The translations under genes were made by a program, and so were the position numbers. Under the pieces are notes generated by a model. The model did no database searches and was not told the origin of the DNA. It saw only the letters and a program-made list of their open reading frames with translations. From CAVYXZ01 sp965223835 (GTDB taxonomy: Bacteria; Chloroflexota; Anaerolineae; Aggregatilineales; Phototrophicaceae): a stretch of 64,000 bases of DNA. Positions 8,320 to 18,900 of this stretch are shown here, one piece after another. The stretch lies in assembly GCA_965223835.1 (NCBI GenBank), contig CBDCXQ010000001.1:2976001-3040000 (forward strand), given 5' to 3'. How positions within the stretch are numbered: position 1 is the first letter of the stretch; each line of letters begins with the position of its first letter.

Positions 8320-11300
8320 TTGAAACACGATGCACAATCCCAACAACATGACGTTCCCGCGTTACACCCTATCGACACCAACGAACGTGATGCCTGTGCG
8401 CTTATTTGCGCAGTCCGCAAGGGCGGCGAAGCGACGCATGGCAATGTAAAACGGACAATTGAAGCCCTTGCCCGCATGGGCCATCGCACCGGCTATATCG
8501 ATGGTGAGGGTGATGGTGTGGGGATCATGACGGACATTCCCCGGCAACTTTGGACCAAAAAACTCGCACGAGTTGGCCTGCGTTCCTCGTTAGCATCCAG
8601 CCGCAATTTCTGGGTCGCACATGTGATGATCCCGGCGAATGCACGGAACCGAGCGGATCATCTGATCGAGCAAATTTGCTTACAAATTACCAGCACGGGC
8701 CTTGATGTATTGATAGATCATGCTGGCAAGGTTGACTCACATGTGCTGGGCCGCAACGCGGAAAAGAATGCACCAGTATTCTGGCAAATCGCCGGCATGA
8801 ACGGACAGGTCGCACCGGAAGATCTGGATCACACCTTATTTGACCTCCAATTACGCTTAGAGCGCGATCTTGCCATTCATTTCCCGTCATTCTCATCCCA
8901 CAGTGTAGTCTACAAAGTCCAGGGAACGGTCGAGATTCTCCGGCGCTATTATCCAGAATTAAGAGACCCCGATTACGCTTCAACCGTGACGCTGGGTCAC
9001 GCACGTTATAGCACCAACACCGACCCGATTTTCGAGCGGGTTCAGCCGTTTGGGGTAATGGGACATAATGGTGAATTCAACACGATTTCCCGTTTCCGTC
9101 TGGAATCGGGCATGCTCGGCATTGATCTTGACCCGAACAATTCTGACTCACAAGATATTGATCGCACATTGGCCGCGCTATGTCGTTATTATGGCCTCAA
9201 CCTCGTCGAAGCAATGGAATTGGTGTTCCCGCCATTCGATCATGATCTGATTGTCAACTCAACCGAAATTCATAAGATGTATGAGCAGATGCGCCATAGT
9301 TTTGGCCCCTTCGCTCAGGGACCAGCGGCGGTTGTTGCCCGCCTGGGTGATTTGGCGGTCTTCAGTGTGGATGCACTCGGTCTGCGCCCCCTGTGGTTTG
9401 GCGAGACTGAGAAAGAATATTTTGCCAGTTCTGAACGTGGTGTATACCCGCTGGACATGATGTCTTCCGACCCCAAGCCGCTGGCACCCGGTGAGAAAAT
9501 CGCCGTCGAAATCAAGCCAGGCCACAGCATCCGAGTGATGGATTACCCTGCTATTCAGCGTTATGTGCTCGAACGCCATCGTGAGCGCGGTGTCCATTTT
9601 GCCGATTTATCCGGTGGCATCTGGTCGCTTAGCGATCTGCATCTAGACCCGCAAGCACCTGCCCCTGAGGCCTATCTACCAGCCGATGACTTCAATGGGG
9701 GGCGCGAACCGGGACGCAACCTGGGACCTGATCCGGCAACAACGGCCACCAGCCGACAAACTCAATCGCTCGAAATGGTCGTTACTGCACCAGCAGTCTT
9801 ACCCTGGCAGGAAAATATCGCTGCGATCAACACGAAGACAATGGCTTCACTTGGTTGGGAACGCTATCATGTCAGCCTGGTTGAATCGATTTCAGAAACA
9901 AGCAAAGAACAAATTGGTTCATTGGGCTGGGATGGTCCGTTGGCCGCGATGGCCTTGACGCGTTCCAATCTGCCAGACTTTTTCAAAGAAACCGTTGCGG
10001 TCGTCACCAACCCGGCGATTGATCGTGAGCGTGAACGGGCACAATTCTCGACGGAAGTCATTCTGGGAACTCGCCCGGAAATCGGCAACATGTCGGACCC
10101 GAATAAAACGCTTATCCAGCTGGAAACCCCGTTGCTGCTCGGTGGACACCCTGAACTTGGGACGCCCGAAGACATGCAGTTGGTCGCCGATCAACATGGC
10201 ACGACGACGCTGGAGCACCTGATCGACCGATTTGGTCAAAGTGCAACGATTTTATCGCTCAGTGCAGCGCTAGATGAAGACATTGAACCGGCCTTGAAAC
10301 GCCTTCAACAAGAGGCCATTGATGCCGTCGCCAGCGGTACCCAATGTCTGATATTGGACGATAGCAACATTTTCGAGGGTGAAGAACTGTGGCTAGATCC
10401 GGCGTTGGCAACGGCTGCGATTGACCGAGGCTTACGCGAAGCAGAGTATACGCCCAACCTCCGCCGTCAGGTCGGCATTGTGTTACGGTCGGGTGCATTG
10501 CGGAACCTGCATGACCTGGCAATGGTCATCAGCCTGGGCGCAAATGCGGTTGTACCCTATGCCATGTATGCGGTTGCCATTAAGCAAGCCCCGCGCCCAG
10601 CACGCCAGGCTCCGGATTCGGATCAGATCGTCGAATGGCTCTCAAAGTTTGTAGAAGTCACGACGACTGGTTTGCAAAAAGTAACATCAACAATTGGCTG
10701 CCATGAATTGCGCGGTTATGGGCATAGCTTCAGTTCGGTCGGTCTGGCAACTGGTGTGGCCGCCTATTTCGGTACACCCAATTATTTCGGCTCGGAAGCC
10801 CGTGGCCTTACGTGGACTACAATCCGAGCAGACGCGGCAGAACGTGCGGCTGAGCTGCGGGGTGAAAAAGTCGGCAAGCTGGCAAACCCGGACCGCTTCT
10901 ATCCTAAAATGTGGAAGAAGGCTGAATCCGTCGCCCACGGCGACATGACTCTGGAAGAATACACGGAAACACTGCTCAATCTGGAAGATACAATCCCAAT
11001 CGCCATCCGCCATCTGCTCGGACTCAAAGAGAGCGACGAGCCAATTAAGCCCGATGATGTGGATACCCGGATCACCGCCAATAACCATACCCACGATCAA
11101 CCGGTGCTGATTAGCGCCATGTCATTTGGATCTCAAGGGGAACTGGCCTATAAAGCCTATGCTGAAGCCGCTCATCAACTCAATATTTTGTGCGTCAACG
11201 GTGAAGGTGGCGAACTCCAGGATATTATGGGCATCTATGCCAAGAATCGTGGTCAGCAAGTCGCCTCGGCGCGTTTCGGGGTAAACATTGGCTTCTTGAA

Positions 11301-13041
11301 TTCAGTTGACTTGATCGAAATCAAGATCGGTCAGGGCGCTAAACCCGGCGAAGGTGGGCACTTGCCCGGTTTCAAAGTCACCGAACAGGTGGCAGCAGCC
11401 CGTCAAACCGTCCCGGGTGTGGGTCTAATCTCCCCCAGCAACAATCATGATCTCTACTCGATTGAAGATCTGGCACAATTGATTGATGAACTCAAAACCG
11501 CCAATACCAATGCCCGAGTCTCGGTCAAAATTCCTTGCGTGCCAGGCGTTGGCATCATCGCTGTCGGCATTGCCAAAGCAGGAGCGGATATTATCACCCT
11601 CACGGGCTATGACGGCGGCACGGGTGCAGCCCGCGCCCATGCGCTGCGTTATGTTGGCTTGCCGGGCGAAATCGGTCTGTTTCTCTCACATCGCGCGTTG
11701 ATTGAAAGTGGACTGCGTGACCGCGTTGAATTGTGGGTTGATGGTGGTATGAAAAGTGGTCGAGACGTGGTGAAAATGTTATGTCTCGGCGCGAACCGGG
11801 TCGGCTTCGGCACGATGGCGATGGTCGCCGTCGGTTGCACGATTTGTCGCAAATGTCATGAAGGTACCTGCCATGTCGGCATCACTACCCATATAAAGAC
11901 CAAAGAAGAAGCCCAGCTAAAGGGTTTGCCATCTTTTGAACCCCGCATCTACGATCAGTCAGTGCAGAATATCATCAACGTCTTTGAGATGATCAAAACT
12001 GACATTCAGAAATGGACAGCTAAACTTGGGGTGCAACGTACCCAGGATCTGGTTGGACGCGCAGATCTGTTGGAACAGATCGCTATGAAAGACTGCATTG
12101 ACCTGGATGTCCTGACTCATCCGGTCCCACCGGTTCAAAAGCGCCGCTTGCAACCCGGTGTTGGTCGCCTTGTGACTCGACCCCGTAACACCCTCAGCAA
12201 ACAGATTACTGAGGTATTGTCTGAGTATGCGGCTCAGGGCGAAATTGAGATGACTTATGATGATGAAGGGGTGATGGCAACCGACCGTGCGTTAGGTACG
12301 CATCTGTGTGGTGCGCTGAAACGCGATTTCCCCAATGCCGACAAGCTGGATGCAATCCATCTGACATTCAGTAACTCCGCTATACCGGGTAATGGCCTGG
12401 GCGCTTTCCTTGATGAACCGGTCAAAATTATTGCGGAAGGTGGTGCTCAGGACGGTGTCGCCAAATGTGCCCGCGGCGGCACGATTATCGTGCTTAAAGG
12501 TCTCAATCATAACGGACAACGTCTCGATGGTTCTGTAGGCAAAAGCTTTGCTTATGGGGCGCAGGGCGGTCTCTATATCGTGCAGGGTAATGCCGACACG
12601 CGTGCCTGTATCCGCTTATCTGGCGCGGACATCGTATTCGGTGGCGAAGTTACTGCTCCACTTCAGGACGAACTGGGTGGGATCGGCGCCCGATCGAATC
12701 TAAAAGGCTATGCGTTTGAATACATGACGGCGGGACGGGTTATGGTGTTGGGTGATCCCGGTCCCTGGATGTGTGCCGGTATGACCGGTGGCGTCATCTA
12801 CCAGCGGATTCAACCAGAGATGAATCTAACCGTTGACGCTATCCGCCGTCGAATTGCAGTCGGCGCAGTAGTCGACATCTATCCCCTCAACGAACAGGAT
12901 ACACAGCAGGTGCATGAGTTGCTGAATTCGTACATTCGCACGTTGGAAATCAACAATCAACCGGAAGCCGTTCAACACCTCTACAACCTGCTCGGGCGTC
13001 CGCAGGATTACTTCGTCAAGATTGCACCCGTTAAGCAATAA
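8320..13041 (+). CDS. gltB: Glutamate synthase large subunit (GOGAT alpha)
   Basis: Makes two glutamates from glutamine and 2-oxoglutarate, the ammonia-assimilation step after glutamine synthetase. It has 1573 residues. The amidotransferase domain is N-terminal: Cys26 (ACALICAV) aligns with the catalytic Cys, implying removal of a 25-residue propeptide. Around residue 935 begins the FMN domain (SFGSQGELAYKAY, GQGAKPGEGGHLPG, TLTGYDGGTGAA). The 3Fe-4S cluster cysteines follow (CTICRKCHEGTCHVG, about 1172-1186), then the GXGXG beta-helix domain (ARGGTIIVLKG). The start is TTG, set by AAGGAGGG 5 bases upstream. No gltD small subunit is adjacent, so the reductant partner is encoded elsewhere or is ferredoxin. 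It lies between two PucR-type genes and has its own terminator. Confidence 0.95.
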   Translation: MKHDAQSQQHDVPALHPIDTNERDACALICAVRKGGEATHGNVKRTIEALARMGHRTGYIDGEGDGVGIMTDIPRQLWTKKLARVGLRSSLASSRNFWVAHVMIPANARNRADHLIEQICLQITSTGLDVLIDHAGKVDSHVLGRNAEKNAPVFWQIAGMNGQVAPEDLDHTLFDLQLRLERDLAIHFPSFSSHSVVYKVQGTVEILRRYYPELRDPDYASTVTLGHARYSTNTDPIFERVQPFGVMGHNGEFNTISRFRLESGMLGIDLDPNNSDSQDIDRTLAALCRYYGLNLVEAMELVFPPFDHDLIVNSTEIHKMYEQMRHSFGPFAQGPAAVVARLGDLAVFSVDALGLRPLWFGETEKEYFASSERGVYPLDMMSSDPKPLAPGEKIAVEIKPGHSIRVMDYPAIQRYVLERHRERGVHFADLSGGIWSLSDLHLDPQAPAPEAYLPADDFNGGREPGRNLGPDPATTATSRQTQSLEMVVTAPAVLPWQENIAAINTKTMASLGWERYHVSLVESISETSKEQIGSLGWDGPLAAMALTRSNLPDFFKETVAVVTNPAIDRERERAQFSTEVILGTRPEIGNMSDPNKTLIQLETPLLLGGHPELGTPEDMQLVADQHGTTTLEHLIDRFGQSATILSLSAALDEDIEPALKRLQQEAIDAVASGTQCLILDDSNIFEGEELWLDPALATAAIDRGLREAEYTPNLRRQVGIVLRSGALRNLHDLAMVISLGANAVVPYAMYAVAIKQAPRPARQAPDSDQIVEWLSKFVEVTTTGLQKVTSTIGCHELRGYGHSFSSVGLATGVAAYFGTPNYFGSEARGLTWTTIRADAAERAAELRGEKVGKLANPDRFYPKMWKKAESVAHGDMTLEEYTETLLNLEDTIPIAIRHLLGLKESDEPIKPDDVDTRITANNHTHDQPVLISAMSFGSQGELAYKAYAEAAHQLNILCVNGEGGELQDIMGIYAKNRGQQVASARFGVNIGFLNSVDLIEIKIGQGAKPGEGGHLPGFKVTEQVAAARQTVPGVGLISPSNNHDLYSIEDLAQLIDELKTANTNARVSVKIPCVPGVGIIAVGIAKAGADIITLTGYDGGTGAARAHALRYVGLPGEIGLFLSHRALIESGLRDRVELWVDGGMKSGRDVVKMLCLGANRVGFGTMAMVAVGCTICRKCHEGTCHVGITTHIKTKEEAQLKGLPSFEPRIYDQSVQNIINVFEMIKTDIQKWTAKLGVQRTQDLVGRADLLEQIAMKDCIDLDVLTHPVPPVQKRRLQPGVGRLVTRPRNTLSKQITEVLSEYAAQGEIEMTYDDEGVMATDRALGTHLCGALKRDFPNADKLDAIHLTFSNSAIPGNGLGAFLDEPVKIIAEGGAQDGVAKCARGGTIIVLKGLNHNGQRLDGSVGKSFAYGAQGGLYIVQGNADTRACIRLSGADIVFGGEVTAPLQDELGGIGARSNLKGYAFEYMTAGRVMVLGDPGPWMCAGMTGGVIYQRIQPEMNLTVDAIRRRIAVGAVVDIYPLNEQDTQQVHELLNSYIRTLEINNQPEAVQHLYNLLGRPQDYFVKIAPVKQ

Positions 13042-13063
13042 GACCAATAGCCTTAAACTTGAG

Positions 13064-13090
13064 CCGCCAGTTATCTCGCTGGCGGTTTTA
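13064..13090 (+). terminator. Intrinsic terminator after gltB
   Basis: CCGCCAG-8 nt loop-CTGGCGG, a perfect 7-bp stem, followed by TTTTA. It lies 22 bases after the gltB stop. Confidence 0.85.
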
Positions 13091-13179
13091 TGTTGACAAG
13101 CCTGAATACAATCAATAGAATAGAACTTATGTTCTCAACCTCTATTGCTGATTGTCCACTTTGATACAAGTGAGTCGCT

Positions 13180-13779
13180 ATGATTGAAATTGCTCGTCGT
13201 TTATCAATTGAAGCGCAATTAGACCTATTGGCACAATGCAAAGCGGTGATACAGCAAGCCCCATTGTTTACGAAAACCATGCCCACCGGGGCCGCTTTCC
13301 GCTACCGCTGTACGTCAGCCGGCAAATATGGTTGGATCAGTGACAAAAAAGGTTTTCGGTATGTCAGTAAACATCCGCATACAAATTCATCCTTTCCTCC
13401 AATACCACCACTGATTAAACAGATAGCGGTTGACAGTGTTGCGCAATATGGGCTTCACATCAGACCAGAAAGCGCGCTGATAAACTGGTACGATCCTGAT
13501 AGCACACTAGGGCTACACCAGGACAAAACTGAAGCCAGCCGCGCACCAGTTGTGAGTATCAGCATCGGTGACGACTGTGTTTTTATTATTGGTGGACTCA
13601 AACGCAACGACCCTAAACGTGAATTGGTTTTGAAATCCGGTGATGTATTCGTTTTCGGGGCAGAAGATCGTCTTATTTTTCACGGAGTCAAAAAAATAAT
13701 CCCGGCAACTGCACCGCCAGAATTGGGCCTGGAACAAGCGGGGCGCTTGAACATTACTGTCCGGCAGGTCTATGAGTAG
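13180..13779 (+). CDS. alkB: AlkB-family 2-oxoglutarate/Fe(II) DNA repair dioxygenase
   Basis: Oxidatively removes alkyl groups from 1-methyladenine and 3-methylcytosine in DNA or RNA. The 199-residue protein keeps the AlkB landmarks: TSAGKYGW (substrate loop), NWYDPDSTLGLHQDK with the HxD iron ligands, VSISIGDDCVF, GGLKRNDP, the distal iron-ligand His in LIFHGVK, and the 2-oxoglutarate-binding RxNxTxR (RLNITVR). The length matches E. coli AlkB. It is flanked by the gltB terminator and the PspC gene and appears to be a stand-alone gene. No Ada-type regulator is nearby. Confidence 0.92.
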   Translation: MIEIARRLSIEAQLDLLAQCKAVIQQAPLFTKTMPTGAAFRYRCTSAGKYGWISDKKGFRYVSKHPHTNSSFPPIPPLIKQIAVDSVAQYGLHIRPESALINWYDPDSTLGLHQDKTEASRAPVVSISIGDDCVFIIGGLKRNDPKRELVLKSGDVFVFGAEDRLIFHGVKKIIPATAPPELGLEQAGRLNITVRQVYE

Positions 13780-13846
13780 CGCAACTTTTTTGCGTACATC
13801 TGCGTAATTAAAAGTAGAAAGAAACCACTTATGAGGAGCAACATCA

Positions 13847-14083
13847 ATGGGTTCAACCAGGAAATTATATCGTTCAAAATCTGATCGTCAGGTTGCTGGC
13901 GTTTGCGGTGGATTAGCGGAGTATCTCAATACCGACCCCACCATCGTTCGCCTGCTGTTCGTCGTTCTAACCTTGCTGGGTGGGCCTGGCCTAATCGTTT
14001 ACATAGTATTAGCCATTGTTGTCCCAGAAGCACCAGAGGAAAAACTCAAGAACGTTATACTTGATGATTCTGACTCTATCTAG
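13847..14083 (+). CDS. PspC-domain membrane protein
   Basis: 78-residue protein made almost entirely of a PspC domain: KLYRSKSDRQVAGVCGGLAEYLNTDPTIVR-like N-terminal half (read in parts) followed by a membrane helix (about 36-60, LLFVVLTLLGGPGLIVYIVL). PspC proteins take part in membrane-stress signalling. Here it is alone, without PspA or PspB neighbours, so the exact role is open. ATG 13847 follows ATGAGGAGCAACATC with a good GAGG. A terminator follows at 14099. Confidence 0.9.
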   Translation: MGSTRKLYRSKSDRQVAGVCGGLAEYLNTDPTIVRLLFVVLTLLGGPGLIVYIVLAIVVPEAPEEKLKNVILDDSDSI

Positions 14084-14098
14084 CTCATCGCCAATCAC

Positions 14099-14126
14099 GC
14101 CAACATCAACAACGATGTTGGCTTTT
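14099..14126 (+). terminator. Intrinsic terminator after the PspC gene
   Basis: GCCAACATC-AACAAC-GATGTTGGC, a perfect 9-bp stem, then TTTT. It separates the PspC gene from the convergent regulator. The opposite strand lacks a T-run, so it acts mainly on plus-strand transcripts. Confidence 0.85.
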
Positions 14127-14133
14127 GGGTTGT

Positions 14134-15768
14134 TTAACTGGGCAGCGTCGCTAACACCCGTTGAATCTTGAGTGCCAGATGCAAGATCAGCCGATTATCC
14201 GCATCATCCAGATCAAGATCGGTTAATTCGCTAATACGTTCGAGGCGGTAAACGAGGGTATTGCGGTGAACCTGCAGATCCTGGGCAGCTTTTGCCAGAT
14301 TGCCATTGGCCTGAAAAAAGCCATTTAAGGTCCGTAACAAATCACCCTGCTTGCGATCATCATGTTCCACAAGCGGTGACAATGTAGCCTGATAAAACTG
14401 GCGGAGGTGATCCAGGTTGTACTCTTTCAGCGCCAGCAGCAACTGGTAAAGTTTCAAATCACCATAAAATGTCGTCTGTTCTAGATCGCCGAGTTCATGC
14501 GCGATACTTAAGGCATCTTTTGCCTCACGATAGGCCTCGCGTAAGGCACTGAGACCAGTGGCTGGTCGGCTGATTCCAGCGGCCACTAAGCCACTTGGAG
14601 CACGTAAGGCGAGTTGATCGCGTACTTCTTCAATCATTCGCCGGACCCGTGTGGCCTGCGAAATCTCCTCCAGCGGATACAGCGCAACGATCACATCGAC
14701 ATATTGGCCGACGGCACCGTCAATTTGGCGCCGGGACAAATCGTCACGAACCAGCGGCGTCAAACTTTCTAAAGGCAACGGTGTACCCGCATTCGTGATT
14801 GCCCTAAAAACCACCACCATACACAAGGTATCGGGATCAAAACCCGCCTGTTGTGCCCGCGTCGCCATGAGGTCATCATCGGCCTGTGTCCCGCTCAGCC
14901 ACATCTGCACCCAATCGCCCCGCGTTTGCTCAACGGCGAAAGCGATAGCTCGATTTTTTGCCATCTCAATCGCACAAACATCAGCGCCATAGGTTAAGAC
15001 CAGCCGGTCAAAATCATCCAGCTTATCGCTGTTAGCGACCAGTGATAAATACCCGGCAATACGTTTCTCAACTTTCAGGACGGTCGTAAAACCTAACGGG
15101 CTGGGTACAATGCTACCTTCACCATTGGGCGCATCACGATTCAGCCAATTCTGAAACGCACCATACGGCAAGCTCTGCATCAGGGTTCGTCCACCGCCGC
15201 TACGTCGCGCCATATTGGGATATACCTGGGCCATCAGTACCCCGGCATCATCATGGACAACAATCGGTTTAGCCGTCGCCCGTGCCATGATCTGTAACAG
15301 GCTATTTAAATCACGATTTTCGGCAACCAGCCGAGTAAGCTGACGCTGAATCTCAAGCGCGCGCTGGGTGAGCTGGGCTGACTGGTTGACAATAAGCGAA
15401 TTCACGGCCCGCTCAACCGTTGTCAGATTACTATCATCGGTTAAGGCCAGTAAACTGACCTCCCGACTCGCGGCAGTTGCAATCGCCACATCCGACACAT
15501 CGCCTTTAACAGCAATCGCCTGAATGTTAACATCTGCCAGGCTTTCGATAACTTCTGATAACGTCATTCGATTGCTGTATGATCGCAGCAATTCCATTGA
15601 TAACAACGCCAGTTCACCCCCGTAAATCTCAGGAAAAGCCGGCGGTTGCGCCCGCAGCGTTGTGGCCCATGAAATGACCGCGTCGGCAGAGCCAACCATG
15701 AGCGTGGTCCCCAGCGGGAGCGCAAATTGAAGCAGCGATTGGAGTGTAACCGTTTTGTTGGTCGTCAT
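14134..15768 (-). CDS. PucR-family transcriptional regulator (second copy)
   Basis: Same architecture as the regulator at 6443: N-terminal PucR ligand domain (SLLQFALPLGTTLMVG, then INVNSLIVN-like coupling helix), a central GGDEF-like part, and a C-terminal HTH. The HTH contains GFFQANGNLAKAAQDLQVHR followed by NTLVYRLERI. 544 residues from ATG 15768; an in-frame ATG 11 codons earlier (15801) is also possible. No clear ribosome binding site is seen for either. It converges on the gltB-alkB-pspC side, so the two PucR paralogues bracket glutamate synthase. The target is unknown; nitrogen or purine control is inferred. Confidence 0.86.
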   Translation of the reverse strand: MTTNKTVTLQSLLQFALPLGTTLMVGSADAVISWATTLRAQPPAFPEIYGGELALLSMELLRSYSNRMTLSEVIESLADVNIQAIAVKGDVSDVAIATAASREVSLLALTDDSNLTTVERAVNSLIVNQSAQLTQRALEIQRQLTRLVAENRDLNSLLQIMARATAKPIVVHDDAGVLMAQVYPNMARRSGGGRTLMQSLPYGAFQNWLNRDAPNGEGSIVPSPLGFTTVLKVEKRIAGYLSLVANSDKLDDFDRLVLTYGADVCAIEMAKNRAIAFAVEQTRGDWVQMWLSGTQADDDLMATRAQQAGFDPDTLCMVVVFRAITNAGTPLPLESLTPLVRDDLSRRQIDGAVGQYVDVIVALYPLEEISQATRVRRMIEEVRDQLALRAPSGLVAAGISRPATGLSALREAYREAKDALSIAHELGDLEQTTFYGDLKLYQLLLALKEYNLDHLRQFYQATLSPLVEHDDRKQGDLLRTLNGFFQANGNLAKAAQDLQVHRNTLVYRLERISELTDLDLDDADNRLILHLALKIQRVLATLPS

Positions 15769-15937
15769 GCACAATATTCTAGTTTTAGTCAGTCCGCTCA
15801 ACTATGTGTATTTATGCCGATAGGCTTCGCGAACTTTCGGCTATTATCGCTAAAATATGGCAAAAAGCAACAAACTAAAACGGAGCAGGCTGACAATACC
15901 AGCCCACTCCGCATCATTCTCTGGTGATTTTGTACAA

Positions 15938-18900
15938 CTAGGCTTTTGTGCGCTTCACACCAACCGCCAACATGTCACCATCAACCGCAAATTCGTCATG
16001 ATGATAACCATCGGCATCGTCGACCTGTTTCAAGGTCACGCTCAGTGTTTCCGCACAAATATAATCGGCAAATTGATTAATCGTCTGGACGAGACGGTCA
16101 CTGCCAGCGTAGACAATCTCAATCCGATCATCGAGATTAAAATCGGCGGCACGGCGCATTTCCTGAATCCGCCGGACAATTTCACGGGCAAGGCCTTCCC
16201 GAATCAAGTCCTCAGTGAGTTCAAGGTTCAGTACCGCCATATACCCATGTTCTTCAGCAACCGCATAGCCTTCAGCGACATCCTGTGAAACCCGAACCTC
16301 AACCTCTTCGGGAGTCACCTCAAATTCATCACCGTCCAATTTGACGATGACATTTTCGCCCGCCAATAGTTTTTCGGCATATGGGCGGATGTCCGCCTGT
16401 TCACCATCACGAAGTGCAGCTTGCAGCCGCTTGAAGTTGCCGCCAAATTTCTTACCGAGCAGACGCGGAATGGGATTTAGACTGTAAACAGTCTTCACCA
16501 AATTCTGCGCATCTTCGCCGATAGCCTTGATGTTCAGTTCTGACGTGATGAGATCACGGTAACGCTGCACGGTTTCGAGTTCACCGGCACTACGGGTGAC
16601 GAATTGGACTTCACTCAGTGGCTGGCGAACTTTCATCTTCGCTGAGTCACGAGCCGCCAGCCCCAGGGATCTTAGCTGCTGCACCAGACGCATGTCCTGC
16701 ATGACCTGCTCATCAATCAACGCAGCATCCGCCTGCGGCCAGCGCGCGAGATGCACGCTCATTGGTGCATTGGGAGCCATCTCGGTGACAAGATTACGAT
16801 AAATGGCATCGCTGAGAAATGGCATGGCCGGGGCGATGAGTTTGGCAACCGTTGCCAGGCATTCATACAGCGTGGCGTAGGCTCCCAGCTTTTCGTTATC
16901 GCTCTCACTCTTCCAGAATCGGCGCCGACTCAAACGAACATACCAGTTACTTAAGCCTTCAACAAACGCCTGAATGGGGCGAGTCGCGTTGGGGACGTCG
17001 TAATGCTCGTAGGCATCCGTTACATCACGCACCAGCTTGTGCAATTCTGACAATGCCCATTGATCCAGCAAATCGCGTTCAGCAACAGGCGGTTGGTCAC
17101 TAGCCGGCGTCCAACCATCAAGGTTGGCATAAGTCACGAAAAACGAATAGGTATTCCACAGCGTTGACCAGAACTTCTTATAGACTTCACCCACATTTTC
17201 GACCGAGAAACGCTTGGAATCACCGGGTGGACCCGCCGTGAACAGATACCAGCGCATTGCGTCCGCACCATACGAGTCCAAAACAGACCAGGGGTCAACC
17301 ATGTTCCCCTTGCTTTTGGACATCTTCTTGCCGTTACCATCCAGAATGTGTCCGGTAGAAATCACATTCTTGAACGCAACTTCTTCAAACAACATCGAAC
17401 TGATAGCGTGCAGCGTATAAAACCAGCCACGTGTTTGGTCGACTGCTTCACAGATATAGTCCGCAGGGTATTGTTGCTCGAACATATCTTGATTCGCACG
17501 GGGATAACCCCACTGAGCAACCGGCATCGCTCCACTATCAAACCACACATCAATCACTTCGGGTGTGCGGCGCATTGTCCCGCCACTGCCGTTAGGATTC
17601 GGGAATGTAATGTCATCCACGTATGGTCGGTGCAAATCCGTCTCAGATAGATCGCGTCCGGCCAATTCGCTCAATTCGCTTACACTACCGACACATAGCA
17701 TATCGCCAGTCGTATCATCTACCCAGACCGGCAGCGGTGTTCCCCAATAGCGTTCGCGGCCCAGCGACCAATCTTTCAGTTCATCGAGCCAGTTGCCGAA
17801 GCGACCATCTTTAATATGGTTGGGCACCCAGTTGATGGTCTGGTTGAGGTCAACCATTTTTTGCTTATAATCGGTTGCCCGAATGAACCAGGTCTCGCGG
17901 GCAAAATACATCAACGGCGTATCATCGCGCCAATTATGCGGGTAGCTATGTTTATATTCAGCGACTTTGAACATCAGCCCCCGGTCACGCAGATCGCGGA
18001 CAATTTCCTTATCAGCGTCTTTGAACCACAAGCCGCGAAATTCAGTCGCCTGCTCCACAAACCGACCATCTTCTACCACTGTGCGGAAAACAGGGAGATC
18101 ATGCTGATTGCCTAGTTCCATATCATCGGCACCATAGGCCGGCGCAATATGGACGATGCCCGTTCCGTCTTCAATGCTGACAAAATCACCGGCCACAACA
18201 TAGGCATAATCCTTGTCAGTGGGCAGGAAGGTATAGAGCGGATTATAGCGTTGACCAACCAGATCTTTACCTTTGAACCGCTTGACAACCTGGTAATCAT
18301 CGGGGTTGGGCAAGACCGCCGCCAGCCGTTTTTCCGCCAGGATAAGCTGTTCCGTGCCGCTTTCATCCCCAAGTGGACCTTCAACCTGGACATAATCAAT
18401 ATCTGCACCCACCGCCAGTGCTGCATTACCAGGCAGAGTCCAGGGCGTGGTGGTCCAGGCAAGAAACGAAACACCAGGACTTTCCTTCAACGGAAAGCGC
18501 ACGAAAACACTGGGATCCACAATATCTTTGTAGCCCAGCGAAACTTCATGACTACTTAACGGCGTGCCCGAACTGGGACTGTAGGGCACGACCTGATAGC
18601 CTCGATACAGCAAGCCCTTGTCCCAAAACTGCTTGAGAATCCACCAAACACTTTCAATATAGTCGTTGGTAAAGGTTACATACGCACTATCGAGGTCAGC
18701 CCAATAGGCCATACGCTCGGTCAGTTTTTCCCAGTCCCCAATATACTGGAGCACGCTGGAGCGACATTTTTCGTTGAACTCGGCAACACCATACGCTTCG
18801 ATTTCCGCTTTGCTCGTGAGGCCCAGTTCTTTCTGAACCTGAATTTCCACCGGCAAGCCGTGTGTATCCCAGCCACTGCGACGCAGCGAATAATAACCCT

